DNA of 10,352 bases from Erysipelotrichaceae bacterium (GCA_017620435.1 JAFZQL010000135.1:1-10352); one strand, 5' to 3'; shown: positions 1-7,427, counted from the stretch's first letter. The notes: a model not told the origin generated them from the letters alone. Program-made: numbers and translations.

Positions 1-2
1 AT

Positions 3-257
3 ATCGATAATCAGGTCCTGTATTATGCCGGCATGACGATCGCACTGCTGGGAACGATGGTACTGCTGTATTACGGCTATCTGTTCGTGATCCTTTACGG
101 TGTCATCGTATTAAGAAGAAACGTCGGATCATTCTTTATCCTGCTGGCGTTTTTTGTGCCGATCCTGCTTGTTGTACTGATGGTGCTTGGTTTTCTCTAC
201 GGAAGCGGACCGCTCAGGAGATATCTGGAATCGAAAATTTCGAATAAACAGTCATGA
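3..257 (+). CDS. yybS: C-terminal end of a YybS-like (DUF2232) membrane protein, 5' truncated
   Basis: The reading frame is open from the left edge of the window, so only the last 84 residues are present and the true start lies outside. An internal Met at position 33 is not needed as a start. The fragment has two long hydrophobic stretches: about residues 10–35 of the fragment, rich in Leu, Tyr and Val, and about residues 42–66. An RRN turn separates them and the tail is basic and polar, so this is the end of a multi-pass membrane protein. The assignment to YybS rests mainly on position: in Bacillota the YybS/DUF2232 gene commonly sits directly upstream of gdpP. The stop overlaps the gdpP start in an ATGA junction, which suggests translational coupling. 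The function of YybS is not well established. The membrane nature is seen directly; the family name is inferred. Confidence 0.65.
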   Translation: MDNQVLYYAGMTIALLGTMVLLYYGYLFVILYGVIVLRRNVGSFFILLAFFVPILLVVLMVLGFLYGSGPLRRYLESKISNKQS

Positions 258-2218
258 AAAGAAGAACATTTGTAACATCTCTGGCGATCTTTACGATTGC
301 CGCTGTTGTTTTAAGCCTGACGGCACTGTCGCTGTTTTTTAAACAGAACATCACGCTGGCGGCGATCGTGGCGGCAGTCTTTGTCGTCGTCCTGCTGATC
401 ATCTACTATTCCCTGGATATGATGCGGGCGGAAGCCAACAAGGATATCGAAAACAGACTGGATTTGACCTATAAGGAAGTACTGGAACGCTGCGATATCG
501 GCATTCTGGCCTACAACGAGAACTATGAGATCATCTTCCTGTCCGATTTCTTTCTGAAAAGGAACATGGATCATCTGAATGAGAAACTGCTGAACTGGCT
601 GCCTGAACTGCAGGAAATGCTGAAAAACGAAGCGAATACCCAGACGGTGATCATCAACGACGAAAAGTATTCAGTATACAAGATCGACAAGGAGAGCGTT
701 CTGATCTTTAAAAACATCACTTCCGAGTACGATCTAAACAAGAAACTCTCTGACAGCAGCTGTGTGCTGGGACTGATCAGCTACGACAACTACGATGAAT
801 CGACGATGTCGGAAGATGATCTTTCCTATGTGAATTCCTATATCAAAGTACCGGTCATCGACTATTTCAAGAATTATCAGGTCGTATACAAGACCCTGAA
901 AAACAACAGGATGCTTCTGATCATGAATGAACAGATCTTCCGGAATATCATGAACGACCGTTTCTCGATCCTGAACAAGGTCCGTAAAGTCAGTAAAGAT
1001 GCCGGACTGGATGTCACATTGTCCATGGCTTTTGCCAGAGGCAGCGAGAACTATGAAGAACTCGACGAGTCTGTCCGTTCTCTGTTAAGTCTGGCACAGA
1101 CCAGAGGCGGAGACCAGGTCGTCGTCAGGAAGATTGGTGAGGATGCGACTTTCTTCGGCGGCAATTCGGAAGCCAGGGAAAACCAGAACAAGACGAAAGT
1201 GCGCGTCGCTTCCAACAGTATCCGGGATCAGATCGGGAAGGCACACAACGTGATCATTGTCGGGCACAAGGATATGGATGCGGATTGTATCGGTTCTGCG
1301 ATCGCCATGTCGATTATTTCTCTAAGTCTTGGCAAACCGACCTATATCGTATCCAGAAGCGGAGGCATGGAACCGATGATTTCTGATGTGATGAAGAAAT
1401 ATGCCGGTATCATGGAGAAGAAGCACAGTTTTGTAACGGAAACGGAAGCCATGGAACATCTGGATGATGAAACACTGACGATCATGGTCGATCATCACAG
1501 TCTTTCTCAATCCAACGGCGCAGACCTTCTGCAGAGAGCGAAAAAGATTATCATCATCGACCATCACAGACGTAGAGCCGATCTGGATGTGGTTCCGATG
1601 ATGGCATATGTTGAAGCGGCTGCTTCTTCGACCTGCGAGATCGCGATCGAATTCTTCCCGTATTTCGGCAGAAAGGTCGAAGTCATGCCGGAAGAAGCCA
1701 ATATCATGTATCTGGGAATCCTGATCGATACGGATCATTTCCGGGTCAGAACAGGTTCCAGGACTTTCGATGTAGCAAAACAGTTAAGAAGATACGGTGC
1801 CGATCCGATGCTTTGCGATGAACTGTCGCAGGAACCTTATGAGAACGTCATGCAGAGAAGCAAGATCATCAATGCCGGGAAGCTTTACAAGAACGGTATT
1901 ATGATCGCGTCCCTGAACGAAGGTGTATTCAGCCGTTCTCTTGCATCCCAGGCCTGTGATATGATGGTAAAAGTAAAAGAGATCGAAGCGGCTTTCGTGA
2001 TCTGTTATACAGGAAAAGAGGAAGCGATGATCTCGGCAAGATCAAAAGGGAAGATCAATGTTCAGGTCATCATGGAAAAGATGCAGGGCGGAGGTCATAT
2101 GACGGCCGCCGGCATGCAGACCAGCGATGCAAGTGTTTCGAAACTGGAAGCGGATCTGCTGAAGATACTGGATGATTATTTGAAAGGAGAAAGCGATGAA
2201 AGTAATACTGTTAACTGA
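254..2218 (+). CDS. gdpP: GdpP-type cyclic-di-AMP phosphodiesterase (DHH/DHHA1 family)
   Basis: A 654-residue protein, the usual length for GdpP (about 655), which hydrolyses the second messenger c-di-AMP to pApA at the membrane. Two transmembrane helices (about 8–29 and 33–54) are followed by a PAS-like region (about 60–150) and a degenerate GGDEF domain ending in GGDQ (285–288). The catalytic DHH domain begins with [12 protein letters not shown] (337–348), which carries His338, Asp342 and Asp344. It continues with Asp413 in VDHHS, the DHH signature IDHH (Asp436, His437, His438) and Asp492 in LIDTDHF. The DHHA1 domain ends with [10 protein letters not shown] (GGGH at 612–615). All the usual metal ligands appear present, so it should be active. 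VDHHS at 412–416 stands where many homologues have D-T-H, so the protein shows two DHH triplets; the second is the family signature. No strong ribosome binding site precedes the ATG, and the 4-base overlap with the upstream gene suggests coupling. The 3' end overlaps rplI by 23 bases. Confidence 0.96.
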   Translation: MKRRTFVTSLAIFTIAAVVLSLTALSLFFKQNITLAAIVAAVFVVVLLIIYYSLDMMRAEANKDIENRLDLTYKEVLERCDIGILAYNENYEIIFLSDFFLKRNMDHLNEKLLNWLPELQEMLKNEANTQTVIINDEKYSVYKIDKESVLIFKNITSEYDLNKKLSDSSCVLGLISYDNYDESTMSEDDLSYVNSYIKVPVIDYFKNYQVVYKTLKNNRMLLIMNEQIFRNIMNDRFSILNKVRKVSKDAGLDVTLSMAFARGSENYEELDESVRSLLSLAQTRGGDQVVVRKIGEDATFFGGNSEARENQNKTKVRVASNSIRDQIGKAHNVIIVGHKDMDADCIGSAIAMSIISLSLGKPTYIVSRSGGMEPMISDVMKKYAGIMEKKHSFVTETEAMEHLDDETLTIMVDHHSLSQSNGADLLQRAKKIIIIDHHRRRADLDVVPMMAYVEAAASSTCEIAIEFFPYFGRKVEVMPEEANIMYLGILIDTDHFRVRTGSRTFDVAKQLRRYGADPMLCDELSQEPYENVMQRSKIINAGKLYKNGIMIASLNEGVFSRSLASQACDMMVKVKEIEAAFVICYTGKEEAMISARSKGKINVQVIMEKMQGGGHMTAAGMQTSDASVSKLEADLLKILDDYLKGESDESNTVN

Positions 2219-2636
2219 TGTCAATAAAGTAGGAAAAAAGGGTGAGATCAAAGATGTTGCCGACGGCTATGCCCGTAATTTTCTGATTGCCCGCGGTCTT
2301 GCAGTCATGGCTTCATCCGGATCAAAGAAAGTCCTGGATCAGCAGAAGCAGCAGGAAGCTGAACTGGACGAGAAAAGAAGAGAAGAAGCGAAAGAATTAA
2401 AGAAGGTCCTGGAAGAAAGGACTCTGACATTTAAGGTAAAGGCCAGAGAGGGGAAGGTATCCGGTTCCGTTTCTACCAAACAGATCGAGGATGAGCTGAA
2501 GAAACAGGGTATCATAATCGATAAACGTAAAATCAAGGACAACGAACCTTTGAATGAACTCGGTACCTATGAGATCAGGATCGAACTGTATAAAGACGTG
2601 ATCGGAAAGATCAAGGTAGAACTGGTTGAGGACTAA
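2196..2636 (+). CDS. rplI: 50S ribosomal protein L9
   Basis: A 146-residue protein, close to the usual 148–150. It is a bacterial large-subunit protein that binds 23S rRNA near the L1 stalk. The N-terminal rRNA-binding domain is typical: [16 protein letters not shown], then [14 protein letters not shown] (about residues 23–36). A long Lys/Glu/Gln-rich helix follows (about 45–75), and then the C-terminal domain with [12 protein letters not shown], ending in KVELVED. The start is set by AAAGGAGA at 2183–2190, six bases from the ATG and inside the last codons of gdpP. The gdpP–rplI–dnaB order is conserved in many Bacillota. Confidence 0.98.
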   Translation: MKVILLTDVNKVGKKGEIKDVADGYARNFLIARGLAVMASSGSKKVLDQQKQQEAELDEKRREEAKELKKVLEERTLTFKVKAREGKVSGSVSTKQIEDELKKQGIIIDKRKIKDNEPLNELGTYEIRIELYKDVIGKIKVELVED

Positions 2637-2638
2637 AC

Positions 2639-3985
2639 ATGAGTAACAAGTCAATGCCGTATTCCATCGAGGCGGAAGAGTCTCTGCTGGGGAATATCAT
2701 GCTGTATCCGGAAGCGATGCGTCAGTGCGCGGAAGCCGAGATCAAGGCGGATGATTTTTATCTGGAGAAGCATCAGCACATCTACAATGTCATGTCGGCG
2801 ATGTACGAGAAGAGGGAGCAGGTCGATACGGTCTCCTTGTCTACGAAGCTGAAGGATTTTGGCGTGTACGATCGGATCGGCGGTCTGGATTATCTGATGC
2901 AGCTGGTCAATGCGACGATCTCTGCGAACAATACAAAGGATTACATCGCCATTATCAAGAATAAATCACTGGCCAGAAAAGTCATCAAAGTCGGAGAAGA
3001 AATCTCCAATGATGCCTACAATTCACAGATCTCTGTCGATGAGATGCTGGAAAACGTAGAAAGAAAAGTCACGGAAGTGACCAGATCAAAACTGAGCTCC
3101 GATTTCAAGACAGGCGAAGAAGTATTCGACGCCTATCTGAAACACATCGAAGCGATACAGGAAGCGGGTTCGGATATTACCGGTATCCGTTCTCTATATG
3201 CGGATCTCGATCATAAGACCGCAGGTTTCCAGAAAGGCGATCTGATCATTGTTGCGGCCCGTCCGTCCATGGGAAAGACATCTCTGGCTTTAAATATCGC
3301 AATGAATTCCGCATCCGTTACCCATGGTTCCGTAGCGATCTTCTCAATTGAGATGCCTGCCGAACAGGTTGCGATGAGAATACTTGCCGCAAAATCCAAA
3401 GTCGAGATACAGAAGTTAAGAACAGGTAATCTGAACGATGAGGAATGGTCCCGGATCAATGAAGCGTCTCAGCAGCTAAAGAGACAGAATTTCTTTATTG
3501 ACGATACGCCGGGCATCAAGGTGTCTGAAATGTATGCCAAGGCCAGAAAACTGGCGCAGGACAACGGTCTGTACATGATCATTGTCGACTACATCCAGCT
3601 GATACAGGCGTCCGGAAAGTCGGATTCAAGACAGCAGGAAGTATCCGAGATCTCGCGTCGTTTGAAAGCGATGGCCAGAGAGCTGAATGTTCCGGTCATT
3701 GCCGTATCGCAGCTTTCACGAGGCGTGGAATCCAGACAGGACAAGAGGCCAATGCTATCGGACTTAAGAGAATCCGGAGCGCTGGAACAGGATGCCGACC
3801 TGGTACTGTTCCTGTATCGTGATGCCTACTATAATAGAGAAGAGAATGCCGAAAGTGAAAGGGAAGACGTTGAACTGCTGATTGCCAAGCACCGTAACGG
3901 TCCTACCGGTAAAGTAGTTCTGGCTTTTGAAAAAGAGATCAACGCGTTCTACGGCATTAAGAACAGTGTAGAGGAGACTTATTGA
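2639..3985 (+). CDS. dnaB: Replicative DNA helicase DnaB (DnaC in Bacillus subtilis)
   Basis: A 448-residue protein of normal length for the hexameric ring helicase that unwinds DNA at the replication fork. The N-terminal domain starts with the typical PYSIEAEESLLGNIM (about residues 7–21) and contains the YLEKHQHIYNVM region. After a linker helix, the RecA-like motor domain has the Walker A motif ARPSMGKT (207–214) and Walker B ending in VDYIQL with Asp317. It also has the ISRRLKAMARELNVPVIAVSQLSR stretch and the LRESGALEQDADLVLFLYRD motif near the C terminus. No intein is seen. The ribosome binding site is GAGGA at 2628–2632, six bases before the ATG. The gene starts two bases after the rplI stop and overlaps the next gene by four bases (TTGA). 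Confidence 0.98.
   Translation: MSNKSMPYSIEAEESLLGNIMLYPEAMRQCAEAEIKADDFYLEKHQHIYNVMSAMYEKREQVDTVSLSTKLKDFGVYDRIGGLDYLMQLVNATISANNTKDYIAIIKNKSLARKVIKVGEEISNDAYNSQISVDEMLENVERKVTEVTRSKLSSDFKTGEEVFDAYLKHIEAIQEAGSDITGIRSLYADLDHKTAGFQKGDLIIVAARPSMGKTSLALNIAMNSASVTHGSVAIFSIEMPAEQVAMRILAAKSKVEIQKLRTGNLNDEEWSRINEASQQLKRQNFFIDDTPGIKVSEMYAKARKLAQDNGLYMIIVDYIQLIQASGKSDSRQQEVSEISRRLKAMARELNVPVIAVSQLSRGVESRQDKRPMLSDLRESGALEQDADLVLFLYRDAYYNREENAESEREDVELLIAKHRNGPTGKVVLAFEKEINAFYGIKNSVEETY
3972..3976 (+). promoter_or_regulatory. Ribosome binding site for the TTG-started M23 peptidase gene
   Basis: AGGAG lies within the last codons of dnaB, five bases before the TTG codon at 3982. It supports TTG as the true start, because no in-frame ATG occurs nearby and the signal-anchor sequence begins right at the TTG. 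Confidence 0.75.
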
Positions 3986-5493
3986 AGAAACTAATCGTAG
4001 TGCTTCTGTCGCTGGTCCTGGCTTTAGGAATTGCAGTATTGCTTCCTGAGCTGATCGGAAGACGGGAGCAGATCGAAGCAAACATCGAAAACAGCAGTTC
4101 TCTGGTCAGCCAGAAAATTCTTTCCTATGGCCAGGATCAGGTTTCTTATCACAAGATCTACTACAAAGGGAAACTGATCGGCGTTATAACCGATCTGGAT
4201 CATCTGAATGAACTGATTTCCGAGAGATACCGCGACTATGAAAAAGATTTTCCGGATACGGAACTCGGTCTTAGTAACGATATCTATATCGTAGAAGAAA
4301 AATCATTTATTCATTTTGAGAATATCGATGATCGTATCATGGATTATCTTGTGACGAATAATCTTCTGGGTGTTAAGACGACGGCAGTCGAGTTTTCTAC
4401 TGCAGAAGGTGTCTATGAGATCATCTATGTAAAGAATTACAAAGACTTCCAGACTGCCCTGGAGTCGTTTTTCCTGAACTTCGTATCGGAAGACACGCTG
4501 ATGAAGATCACAAACAACCTGCCTATTCCTTCTCCGATCGAATTAGGCAGCGTGGAAACAAACGCTTTGCTGGAAGAAACGATTCAGACCAAAGAAGCTA
4601 TCGTCTCCCCGGATGAGATCTTCAAAAACGCCGATGAGATCTATGATTTTCTGTGTTACGGCAGAAATAAAGAGAGAGAATACTATACCGTTAAAGAAGG
4701 AGATACCCTGCAGGGTGTCGGTTATTACTTCGGCGATATGAGCCCGAAACAGCTGGTAATGCTGAATACGGGAGTGCTTTCCAATGAAAATCAGATCATC
4801 GTTCCGGGAATGGAACTGAATGTCACATACTATACATCACCGATTACGATCGAGGTCACAAAAGAACGTCTCTCGCAGCAGTCCATTACTCCTGAAACAC
4901 CGGAGTATGTCGAAGACAATACCCTGGAAATGGGCGTTTATGAAGTCCGTGTACAGGAGGAATCGGGCATCAAGAACGTTCTTTACGAAGAGACCTGGAT
5001 CAACGGCGTGCTGGAATCAGGTAAAGCGCTGTCCGAGAACGTGATCAAACAGCCAAAACGAGGCGTTATCGCCGTGGGAACCAAACAGGTCGTCATGATC
5101 GGTACAGGAAACTACATCTGGCCGGTCGATAACCCGCATATTACCTGCCACTGGGGCTGCTATCCGGGCCATACAGGAACGGACATCATCAACCGTTATG
5201 AAAAGTATGCCGCGGTTTATGCCGTAGACAGCGGAGTGGTAGACGGAACCGGATATCGTTACGATATGGGCAACTTCTGCATTATCAACCACCAGAACGG
5301 CGTTAGAACGATGTACATGCATCTGAATGTTCCTGCCTATGTCGAAGCCGGAGAGAATGTCAGCAGAGGACAGATCATCGGACAGATGGGCAATACCGGA
5401 ACATCGGAAGGCGTCCATCTTCATCTTACTTTTGAAGTCAACGGCACAAGAGTCAATGCCTGCTACTATTTGCCTTGTGAACTGCTCGACTGA
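3982..5493 (+). CDS. Membrane-anchored LysM–G5–M23 peptidoglycan endopeptidase
   Basis: A 503-residue exported protein predicted to cut peptidoglycan cross-bridges or stem peptides outside the cell. It starts with a short basic MKK followed by a hydrophobic helix (about residues 4–25), a signal peptide or uncleaved anchor; I see no lipobox cysteine. Residues about 50–200 form an N-terminal region I cannot name. Next come a LysM domain starting YYTVKEGD (about 234–280, peptidoglycan binding), a G5-like domain (about 287–367) and a LytM/M23 peptidase domain. The zinc and catalytic residues are all visible: His397 and Asp401 in GHTGTD, His447 in MYMHLN, and His479 and His481 in the HLH motif. 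The TTG start overlaps the dnaB stop (TTGA). The coding region ends with TGA followed at once by a second in-register stop, TAG. The bond cut cannot be told from the sequence. Confidence 0.92.
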   Translation: MKKLIVVLLSLVLALGIAVLLPELIGRREQIEANIENSSSLVSQKILSYGQDQVSYHKIYYKGKLIGVITDLDHLNELISERYRDYEKDFPDTELGLSNDIYIVEEKSFIHFENIDDRIMDYLVTNNLLGVKTTAVEFSTAEGVYEIIYVKNYKDFQTALESFFLNFVSEDTLMKITNNLPIPSPIELGSVETNALLEETIQTKEAIVSPDEIFKNADEIYDFLCYGRNKEREYYTVKEGDTLQGVGYYFGDMSPKQLVMLNTGVLSNENQIIVPGMELNVTYYTSPITIEVTKERLSQQSITPETPEYVEDNTLEMGVYEVRVQEESGIKNVLYEETWINGVLESGKALSENVIKQPKRGVIAVGTKQVVMIGTGNYIWPVDNPHITCHWGCYPGHTGTDIINRYEKYAAVYAVDSGVVDGTGYRYDMGNFCIINHQNGVRTMYMHLNVPAYVEAGENVSRGQIIGQMGNTGTSEGVHLHLTFEVNGTRVNACYYLPCELLD

Positions 5494-5505
5494 TAGAATA
5501 CAGTT

Positions 5506-6549
5506 ATGAAACAGAGTAATCGACTCATCTATATACTGATTCTGATCCTGGCAGTCTGGATGACCGCCCTGTCTTTTCGATCAGACAAAAACGATGTCAA
5601 CAGACAGGAGATCGTTAATGAATACAGCGTCTCCGGTTTTTCTACCGATTTCACAAGAGTCGTTGAAGAGAACAGTTCTTCTGTCGTTTCTATCAGTGCC
5701 GACGGATCTGTCTTAAGCGGTTTTATCTATCAGCAGGAAGAGGAAACGGTATATGTTCTTACGGCATATCATGGAATAGAAGACGCGGGGAATATCACCG
5801 TTATCCTGGGATCTTCCTACAGCGTGAATGCGATACCGGCGGGCTATGACATCTATACCGATCTGGCTGTCTTGCAGCTGGAATGCCCGTATCAGGTCAC
5901 TCCTGTAAAAATAGGAGATGCGACCCGATTAAAAAAAGGGGAATTTGTGATCAGCATCGGTACGCCTGTTTCACTTGACTATGCCGGCAGCGTTCAGCTG
6001 GGTATGATTTCCGATGAAAGACTGACGATAGAAAACAACATCTATGTCGACTATGTACCGCACGATTACTATCTTGATGTGATCGGACTTTCATCCGTGA
6101 TGGTTCCGGGATACTCCGGCGGTCCGCTTCTGAATATGAATGGAGAACTGGTCGGAATGAATACCATGTCCCTGGATGAACAGAACAGTTTTGCGCTTAC
6201 CGCAAATGAAATCAGGATCGTAGCGGATCGGATCATCGCTCAGCAGGAAACTGTCAAGGCGAATTACGGAATCAAAGGCACCTATATCAAAGAAATGCCG
6301 AACTATGAAAAAGCCAATCTGAATCTGGATATTCAGACCATATCGGGTCTGTATGTACAGAGAGTACTGGATGATTCTCTGGCTTCTGCTGCCGGTGTGA
6401 GGGCGGGAGACGTACTGATCAGGATCAACGATACCCTTCTGGATGGCTTGAACGATTATCTGCAGGTATCTTATATGCCTGAAGAAGTCTATACTTTTGA
6501 AGTACTGAGGAATGCCGAAACACTGGTATTAAGTACAGGAAATGATTAA
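5506..6549 (+). CDS. Membrane-anchored HtrA-like trypsin-family serine protease with PDZ domain
   Basis: A 347-residue protein with an N-terminal membrane anchor (about residues 8–24), a trypsin-like protease domain and a C-terminal PDZ-like domain (about 255–345, with GLYVQRV and AAGVRAGDVLIRIND). The likely catalytic triad is His89 in TAYHG, Asp119 in YTDLAVLQL and Ser204 in PGYSGGPLLN. These differ from the common HtrA forms TNxHV and GNSGGP, but all three active residues are kept, so it is probably active outside the membrane. Bacillus subtilis has htrC directly before rlmH, so this is probably a positional counterpart, although the sequence is divergent and I do not assign that symbol. 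An in-frame TAG lies just upstream, so ATG 5506 is the earliest start. No convincing ribosome binding site precedes it, and reinitiation after the upstream stop is possible. The end overlaps rlmH by eight bases. Confidence 0.88.
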   Translation: MKQSNRLIYILILILAVWMTALSFRSDKNDVNRQEIVNEYSVSGFSTDFTRVVEENSSSVVSISADGSVLSGFIYQQEEETVYVLTAYHGIEDAGNITVILGSSYSVNAIPAGYDIYTDLAVLQLECPYQVTPVKIGDATRLKKGEFVISIGTPVSLDYAGSVQLGMISDERLTIENNIYVDYVPHDYYLDVIGLSSVMVPGYSGGPLLNMNGELVGMNTMSLDEQNSFALTANEIRIVADRIIAQQETVKANYGIKGTYIKEMPNYEKANLNLDIQTISGLYVQRVLDDSLASAAGVRAGDVLIRINDTLLDGLNDYLQVSYMPEEVYTFEVLRNAETLVLSTGND

Positions 6550-7000
6550 GATCGTCTGCGTCGGCAAAGTAAAGGATAAGAATCTCAGGACTCTTATCGA
6601 TGATTATGTATCAAGGATCAGCCGTTATCACCGCCTTGAAATCATTGAAGTAAAAGACGAAAGTATCGGAACTGATGAAAAAGCCGTTCTGTCTGTTGAG
6701 GCAGACCGGCTTTTAGATAAGATCAGAGATGATGAATATGTCATTCTGCTGGATCTGCACGGCAGTTCTATCGATTCGCTGTCGCTGGCGGATAAACTGG
6801 ATAAACTGTTCGTCAGGAATCCGCGCATTACCTTTGTGATCGGAGGTTCTCTGGGTCTGGATGACAGATTAAGAAATAGAGCGAACGAATCGCTGAAGCT
6901 TTCCGATCTGACATTCCTGCATCAGATGACCAGACTCATCCTTCTGGAACAGATCTACCGCTGTTTCAAGATCCTGAACCACGAAACCTATCATAAATGA
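6542..7000 (+). CDS. rlmH: 23S rRNA (pseudouridine-1915-N3)-methyltransferase RlmH
   Basis: A 152-residue SPOUT-class SAM-dependent methyltransferase, slightly shorter than the usual 155–159. RlmH methylates pseudouridine 1915 in helix 69 of 23S rRNA on the assembled 70S ribosome. Family marks are the N-terminal MIKIVCVGKVKDK, the FVIGGSLGLDDR loop (GGS at 101–103), the knotted C-terminal stretch TRLILLEQIYRCFKI (LLEQIYR at 134–140) and the terminal YHK, which is nearly invariant in this family. The ATG lies inside the end of the protease gene. The nearest AGGA is only one base from the ATG, too close for an ideal site, so translation is probably coupled to the upstream gene. It is the last gene before a promoter-bearing gap. 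I see no clear intrinsic terminator after it. Confidence 0.97.
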   Translation: MIKIVCVGKVKDKNLRTLIDDYVSRISRYHRLEIIEVKDESIGTDEKAVLSVEADRLLDKIRDDEYVILLDLHGSSIDSLSLADKLDKLFVRNPRITFVIGGSLGLDDRLRNRANESLKLSDLTFLHQMTRLILLEQIYRCFKILNHETYHK

Positions 7001-7004
7001 AATA

Positions 7005-7044
7005 CATGAATTAAGGGTCAATCACTTGAATTAAAGCGCTTTCA
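7005..7044 (+). repeat. Imperfect 20-bp tandem repeat upstream of ptsH
   Basis: Two adjacent 20-base units (7005–7024 and 7025–7044) match at 14 of 20 positions. They share an exact 8-base core, TGAATTAA, at 7007–7014 and 7027–7034, and both end in TCA. The second unit holds the -35 box and the cre-like site; the first resembles a decayed copy. The 20-base step puts both units on roughly the same face of the helix. This may be a paired regulator site or chance in an AT-rich gap. Confidence 0.4.
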
Positions 7045-7054
7045 TTACTATAAT
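7026..7054 (+). promoter_or_regulatory. Sigma-A type promoter of ptsH
   Basis: The -35 box TTGAAT (7026–7031) and a perfect -10 box TATAAT (7049–7054) are separated by exactly 17 bases. Transcription should start near 7061, giving a leader of about 40 bases before the ptsH start. It is the only clear vegetative promoter I find in the window. Confidence 0.85.
7031..7044 (+). promoter_or_regulatory. cre-like operator (CcpA site) in the ptsH promoter
   Basis: TTAAAGCGCTTTCA fits the catabolite-responsive element consensus TGWAARCGYTWWCW at 13 of 14 positions, the exception being position 2 (T for G). Its core AAAGCGCTTT (7033–7042) is a perfect 10-base palindrome. It lies between the -35 and -10 boxes and touches the last base of the -35, so binding should block RNA polymerase. 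The corepressor of CcpA is HPr phosphorylated on Ser46, and this gene encodes such an HPr, which suggests feedback control. Another LacI-family regulator could also bind such a palindrome. Confidence 0.68.
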
Positions 7055-7060
7055 AAATAT

Positions 7061-7077
7061 GATATATATTGTATATC
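7061..7077 (+). repeat. Short inverted repeat at the predicted ptsH transcription start
   Basis: GATATA (7061–7066) and TATATC (7072–7077) are inverted copies around a 5-base spacer, and an inner G·U pair could extend the stem. It sits at the start of the predicted ptsH leader. It could be a weak 5' hairpin or an operator half-pair, but AT-only repeats arise easily by chance. Confidence 0.3.
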
Positions 7078-7087
7078 CATTTAGAAA

Positions 7088-7093
7088 AGGAGG
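7088..7093 (+). promoter_or_regulatory. Strong ribosome binding site of ptsH
   Basis: AGGAGG within a longer AAAAGGAGGAA stretch lies six bases before the ptsH ATG. It is close to the ideal anti-16S match and the strongest such site in the window except possibly the one at 9668, in keeping with high HPr expression. Confidence 0.85.
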
Positions 7094-7099
7094 AACGAC

Positions 7100-7366
7100 A
7101 TGAAGGAAATCAATGTATTAGTTGTTGATCCGGTAGGTTTACACGCTCGTCCTGCAACTGTTGCTGTGAACGCTGCAAGTAAATTCAAATGTGATGTTAA
7201 GGTTTCTTTTAAAGAAAGATCTGTAAACATGAAATCTATTATGGGTGTTATGTCGCTAGGTATCCCTACACAGTCTGAAATTACCATTACTTGTGAAGGC
7301 GAAGACGAAGACACAGCGATTACAGCTATCGAAGAAATCTTGAGAACACAAAAGGTTATTGAGTAA
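7100..7366 (+). CDS. ptsH: Phosphocarrier protein HPr
   Basis: An 88-residue protein of normal HPr length. It carries phosphate from Enzyme I to the sugar-specific EIIA proteins of the phosphotransferase system in the cytoplasm. The active-site motif GLHARPAT places the phosphorylated histidine at exactly His15. The regulatory motif VNMKSIMGVMSLGI places Ser46, the target of HPr kinase/phosphorylase in Bacillota, at its usual position. Both sites being intact implies roles in transport and in carbon catabolite control. Enzyme I (ptsI) does not follow, unlike in many Bacilli. Codon use differs from the neighbours: none of its four leucines uses CTG, which is common around it, and A/T-ending codons are frequent. 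This probably reflects high expression. The gene has its own promoter and terminator. Confidence 0.98.
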   Translation: MKEINVLVVDPVGLHARPATVAVNAASKFKCDVKVSFKERSVNMKSIMGVMSLGIPTQSEITITCEGEDEDTAITAIEEILRTQKVIE

Positions 7367-7381
7367 TCAAAAACGTAAAGA

Positions 7382-7410
7382 AAGGGAAGAGAGATTCTTC
7401 CCTTGTTTTT
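7382..7410 (+). terminator. Intrinsic terminator after ptsH
   Basis: AAGGGAAGA (7382–7390) and TCTTCCCTT (7396–7404) form a perfect 9-bp stem with a 5-base loop, followed by GTTTTT (7405–7410). It lies 15 bases after the ptsH stop and ends 17 bases before the next start. Very little room is left for a separate promoter behind it. Confidence 0.9.
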
Positions 7411-7427
7411 CATTAATAAGGAGAACT

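Noticed and set aside
412..1120. Possible active diguanylate cyclase (GGDEF) function for the middle of GdpP
   Set aside because: The motif position holds GGDQ in a degenerate domain, as is usual for GdpP. Family knowledge points to c-di-AMP phosphodiesterase activity in the DHH domain.
1322..1738. A 138-codon open frame on the minus strand within gdpP
   Set aside because: It lies over the conserved DHH domain of gdpP and its His/Asp-rich translation is the shadow of those motifs. No ribosome binding site or family feature is seen.
7001..7024. A terminator for the yybS–rlmH transcription unit
   Set aside because: No stem followed by a U-tract is visible after rlmH before the ptsH promoter, so termination there cannot be supported.
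7340..7369. A possible promoter (TTGAGA with GTAATC or TAATCA) inside the end of ptsH
   Set aside because: The -10 part is a poor match and the start would fall just before the terminator hairpin. It is too weak to list, though a promoter in ptsH is not excluded.
7359..7427. A 23-codon upstream extension of the phosphohexomutase
   Set aside because: It would start inside ptsH and translate the terminator hairpin. The start at 7428 has a ribosome binding site and the family-like N terminus.
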